Shown here in pieces: positions 62,441-64,000 of a stretch of 64,000 nt of DNA. How positions within the stretch are numbered: position 1 is the first letter of the stretch; each line of letters begins with the position of its first letter. The position numbers and the translations under genes are program-made. A model generated the notes under the pieces. That model had not been told where the DNA came from, ran no database searches, and saw nothing but the letters and a program-made list of their open reading frames with translations. Source of the DNA: Frisingicoccus caecimuris (GTDB lineage Bacteria; Bacillota; Clostridia; Lachnospirales; Lachnospiraceae); NCBI RefSeq assembly GCF_004340975.1, contig NZ_SLXA01000009.1, positions 33,003 through 97,002 on the forward strand, read 5' to 3'.

Positions 62441-62773
62441 TTACACGTTTCCTTTTCCGGCAACAGTGCGGATACCCTTACAGGTGATTCTGTCCACTAA
62501 TACCGGGAAGTTTCCCCTCTGCACATAAGGGGCATATAACGGTTCTTCCAGTTCTACCACAGTATAAGGCTCTACCTTGGGAAGTTCCGTTGCTTCCAGA
62601 CGGATATCTACGCTGTTTCCAAGTTTCATGCTTCCGAGATGAAGTTTCAATGCTTCCACTTCCTCAGTTTTCTTCCGGGTTTCCTTATCATACTTGTAGC
62701 AGTAGTCTGCTCCCATGTAACGGAGTTCCCCGAACGCTTCTCTGACCTGTTCTTTTGTCAATGTAATCTGCAT
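62441..62773 (-). CDS. Small conserved element protein
   Basis: 110 aa from ATG 62773 (GGAG upstream); an in-frame ATG at 62800 is less likely. Sequence is rich in beta-strand-like alternation (SVDIRLEATELPKVEPYTVVELEEPLYAPY). It occupies the place, upstream of the relaxase, where DUF961-type helicase processivity genes lie in ICEBs1-like elements, but the similarity is not clear by eye. Function unknown. Confidence 0.7.
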   Translation of the reverse strand: MQITLTKEQVREAFGELRYMGADYCYKYDKETRKKTEEVEALKLHLGSMKLGNSVDIRLEATELPKVEPYTVVELEEPLYAPYVQRGNFPVLVDRITCKGIRTVAGKGNV

Positions 62774-62889
62774 TCTGCATTTCTCCTTTTTTGAAATCAT
62801 GGTGAATGAGTGTCCGGTAAGTGTGACAAGTCCTTTTCATATCCACATCTATATTTATTTCATTACTTTTCTCCTTACCTCTTAACCTC

Positions 62890-62918
62890 ATCATAGACCT
62901 GTTTTTTCCTCTTGTCAA
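62890..62918 (-). promoter_or_regulatory. Promoter of the element's minus-strand operon
   Basis: Perfect TTGACA (62913-62918), 17-base spacer, TATGAT (62890-62895). Its leader of about 110 bases carries AAGGAG followed by ATG AAA TAA, a two-codon reading frame. Confidence 0.75.
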
Positions 62919-63005
62919 CAATTATTTTACTTTTTCCCTTACTTTTTTATTTTTGTATTTCAAACGCTTAACCATATCTTTTTGTAACTCATTATAATTT
63001 CACCC

Positions 63006-63034
63006 TTACATTTATCCTTATCTTATGTTATGAT
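63006..63034 (+). promoter_or_regulatory. Promoter of the XRE regulator gene
   Basis: TTACAT (63006-63011), 17-base spacer, TATGAT (63029-63034), divergent from the element operon promoter; the regulator probably controls both. Confidence 0.6.
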
Positions 63035-63057
63035 GAGAACAGAAACGAGGTGTGCAT

Positions 63058-63891
63058 ATGTTTGTAAATAAAGAAGCAGTAGGAAAACGGATTTTGCAGA
63101 TACGCAAGAAATACGGTTACAGTATGCAGAAGTTTGGGGAAATCATAGATAATGCCCCGAAAGGCTCTGTAAACAGTTGGGAAAAGGGTGTGAATCTCCC
63201 CAATGAGAAACGCTTGAAGCAGATTGCCACGTTGGGAAATATGACACTTAACGAACTTCTGTATGGTTCATTCAAAGAATATGTAGATATGCTTATCACA
63301 GAAAAACTGGGGATTGAACTGCCGGAAGAATTTACTAAAACTTTTTATCCCCTTTTAGAACAGAAAGGCTTTACCTACGGGGATGATATCGAGATTGTCC
63401 GGCTTGTAAACGGCTTTCTGACTTATCATAACCTTACAACAAAAGAAACTGCCATTTTCTATCAGCCGACTGCATACTCCGGCGATTATTTTGACGGTAT
63501 CATACAAAAAGCGGATTCTTCCATTCTAGTCTGCCGGGCATATGCAGATAAGGCAAATAACACCTTACATATCATTCCGGCTTTTGAGAATGGACAGACA
63601 GCGGAAGTAGCAGACTTTTTTCATGCACTGGAAAAAATAACTGTTCCACACAGCAATAATTACTTCACTTCCGGCTTTCTGACACTCGGACTGGCATTAA
63701 GAGATTCCAAAGTGATTGTCTATGGAATTGACGTGAAACAGGGAACAGCACAGGTTATCCCCTACGAATATGATTGCGAATCAGACGCTTATATCCAGAA
63801 TGAACATCTGACATATAACAGACAGGACAGCTTTCTCCGGGAAGCTACGAAAGAAGCAGTCTATCGGAAAATGCAATCCGACCAAAAATAA
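63058..63891 (+). CDS. XRE-family regulator of the mobile element
   Basis: 277 aa. N-terminal HTH (KEAVGKRILQIRKKYGYSMQKFGEIIDNAPKGSVNSWEKGVNLPNEKRL) with a long C-terminal region of unknown fold (about 90-277). GAGG 7 bases before ATG 63058; a GTG at 63052 is inside the site. Divergent from the relaxase operon, so a likely repressor or antirepressor controlling element transfer. No ImmA-type HExxH motif was seen. Confidence 0.83.
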   Translation: MFVNKEAVGKRILQIRKKYGYSMQKFGEIIDNAPKGSVNSWEKGVNLPNEKRLKQIATLGNMTLNELLYGSFKEYVDMLITEKLGIELPEEFTKTFYPLLEQKGFTYGDDIEIVRLVNGFLTYHNLTTKETAIFYQPTAYSGDYFDGIIQKADSSILVCRAYADKANNTLHIIPAFENGQTAEVADFFHALEKITVPHSNNYFTSGFLTLGLALRDSKVIVYGIDVKQGTAQVIPYEYDCESDAYIQNEHLTYNRQDSFLREATKEAVYRKMQSDQK

Positions 63892-63907
63892 CCCATAGAA
63901 TAAACGG

Positions 63908-63956
63908 GGCCGTCGCATTAATGATTGAATAAATCATAGATGCGGCGGCCTCTTTG
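63908..63956 (+). terminator. Terminator after the element regulator
   Basis: GGCCGTCGCAT and ATGCGGCGGCC form an 11-bp stem (one wobble), 21-base loop, followed by TCTTTGTG. The remaining bases to the right edge show no gene. Confidence 0.65.
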
Positions 63957-64000
63957 TGCTCATTTTAAGGAAAATCCCTTGAATAATAAGACGTTATTTG

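Larger units (their letters stand above)
59741..64000. mobile_element. Part of an integrative mobilizable or conjugative element
   Basis: From an att-like core to the right edge: hairpin, direct repeats, tyrosine integrase, MobT/NicK-type relaxase with an oriT-like core inside, a small conserved gene and an XRE regulator on the opposite strand. No coupling protein or type IV secretion gene is visible, so it is an IME or the end of an ICE. The other end is outside the window. Confidence 0.75.

Noticed and set aside
62688..62921. 77-aa minus-strand frame upstream of the small element gene
   Set aside because: It begins inside the promoter -10 region and overlaps the 110-aa gene in another frame.

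Overview
The window looks like chromosomal DNA of an anaerobic, low-to-moderate GC Firmicute, most likely a Lachnospiraceae-type Clostridium relative. The evidence is a complete Rnf complex with ApbE, a membrane pyrophosphatase, a Gram-positive PolC, the MEP isoprenoid genes ispG and dxr, a CarD-like regulator, and many genes preceded by strong AGGAGG-type ribosome sites. Identification is by protein family recognition only; no database search was possible.

Layout. 1-1.5 kb: decayed remnants (MazG-like and DUF2075-like), a GNAT acetyltransferase and an acylphosphatase. 1.8-4.1 kb: a crotonase plus two-subunit CoA-transferase operon. 4.1-6.4 kb: an XRE regulator and a Crp/Fnr regulator divergent from a two-cluster ferredoxin-like protein. 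6.4-12 kb: a large surface protein with an acidic C-terminal tail, GpsA and two PLP aminotransferases. 12-18.2 kb: apbE-rnfCDGEAB. 18.4-21.2 kb: a lipoprotein-dependent ABC importer. 21.2-23.6 kb: CarD-like regulator and M32 carboxypeptidase. 23.6-28.4 kb: riboflavin operon ribD-ribE-ribBA-ribH-HAD under an FMN riboswitch. 28.4-32.6 kb: an SOS-type promoter driving a radical SAM and DNA-metabolism gene pair, then maf and an unknown gene. 32.7-41.1 kb: rimP-nusA-rnpM-ylxQ-infB-rbfA-nrnA-truB-ribF. 41.1-52.7 kb: pyrH-frr-uppS-cdsA-dxr-rseP-ispG-polC and a lipid kinase. 53.2-55.2 kb: membrane pyrophosphatase. 55.2-59.7 kb: small unknown genes, an Rpn-type nuclease gene broken by an amber codon, and an ABC exporter. 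About 59.7 kb to the right edge: part of an integrative mobile element (tyrosine integrase, MobT/NicK-type relaxase with an oriT-like core inside its 5' end, a small conserved gene and an XRE regulator).

Working together, Rnf (ferredoxin:NAD oxidoreductase coupled to ion export) and the pyrophosphatase would both build the membrane ion gradient. Rnf needs covalent FMN, attached by ApbE whose gene leads the operon, and the riboflavin operon and RibF supply that FMN. The translation and transcription cluster and the pyrH-polC cluster are ordinary housekeeping.

I did not find a clearly new multi-gene system. The points most worth following are the SOS-controlled radical SAM pair, the overlapping Crp/Fnr operator, the 51-bp tandem repeat in infB, the cysteine tail on RnfE, the unrecognised surface protein, and the structured DNA beside the relaxase gene. 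Several decayed genes were found by reading between the annotated genes: a PNPOx/NimA-like remnant, the amber-interrupted Rpn gene, a start-less small frame after the rib operon, and a truncated gene tail at the mobile element edge.
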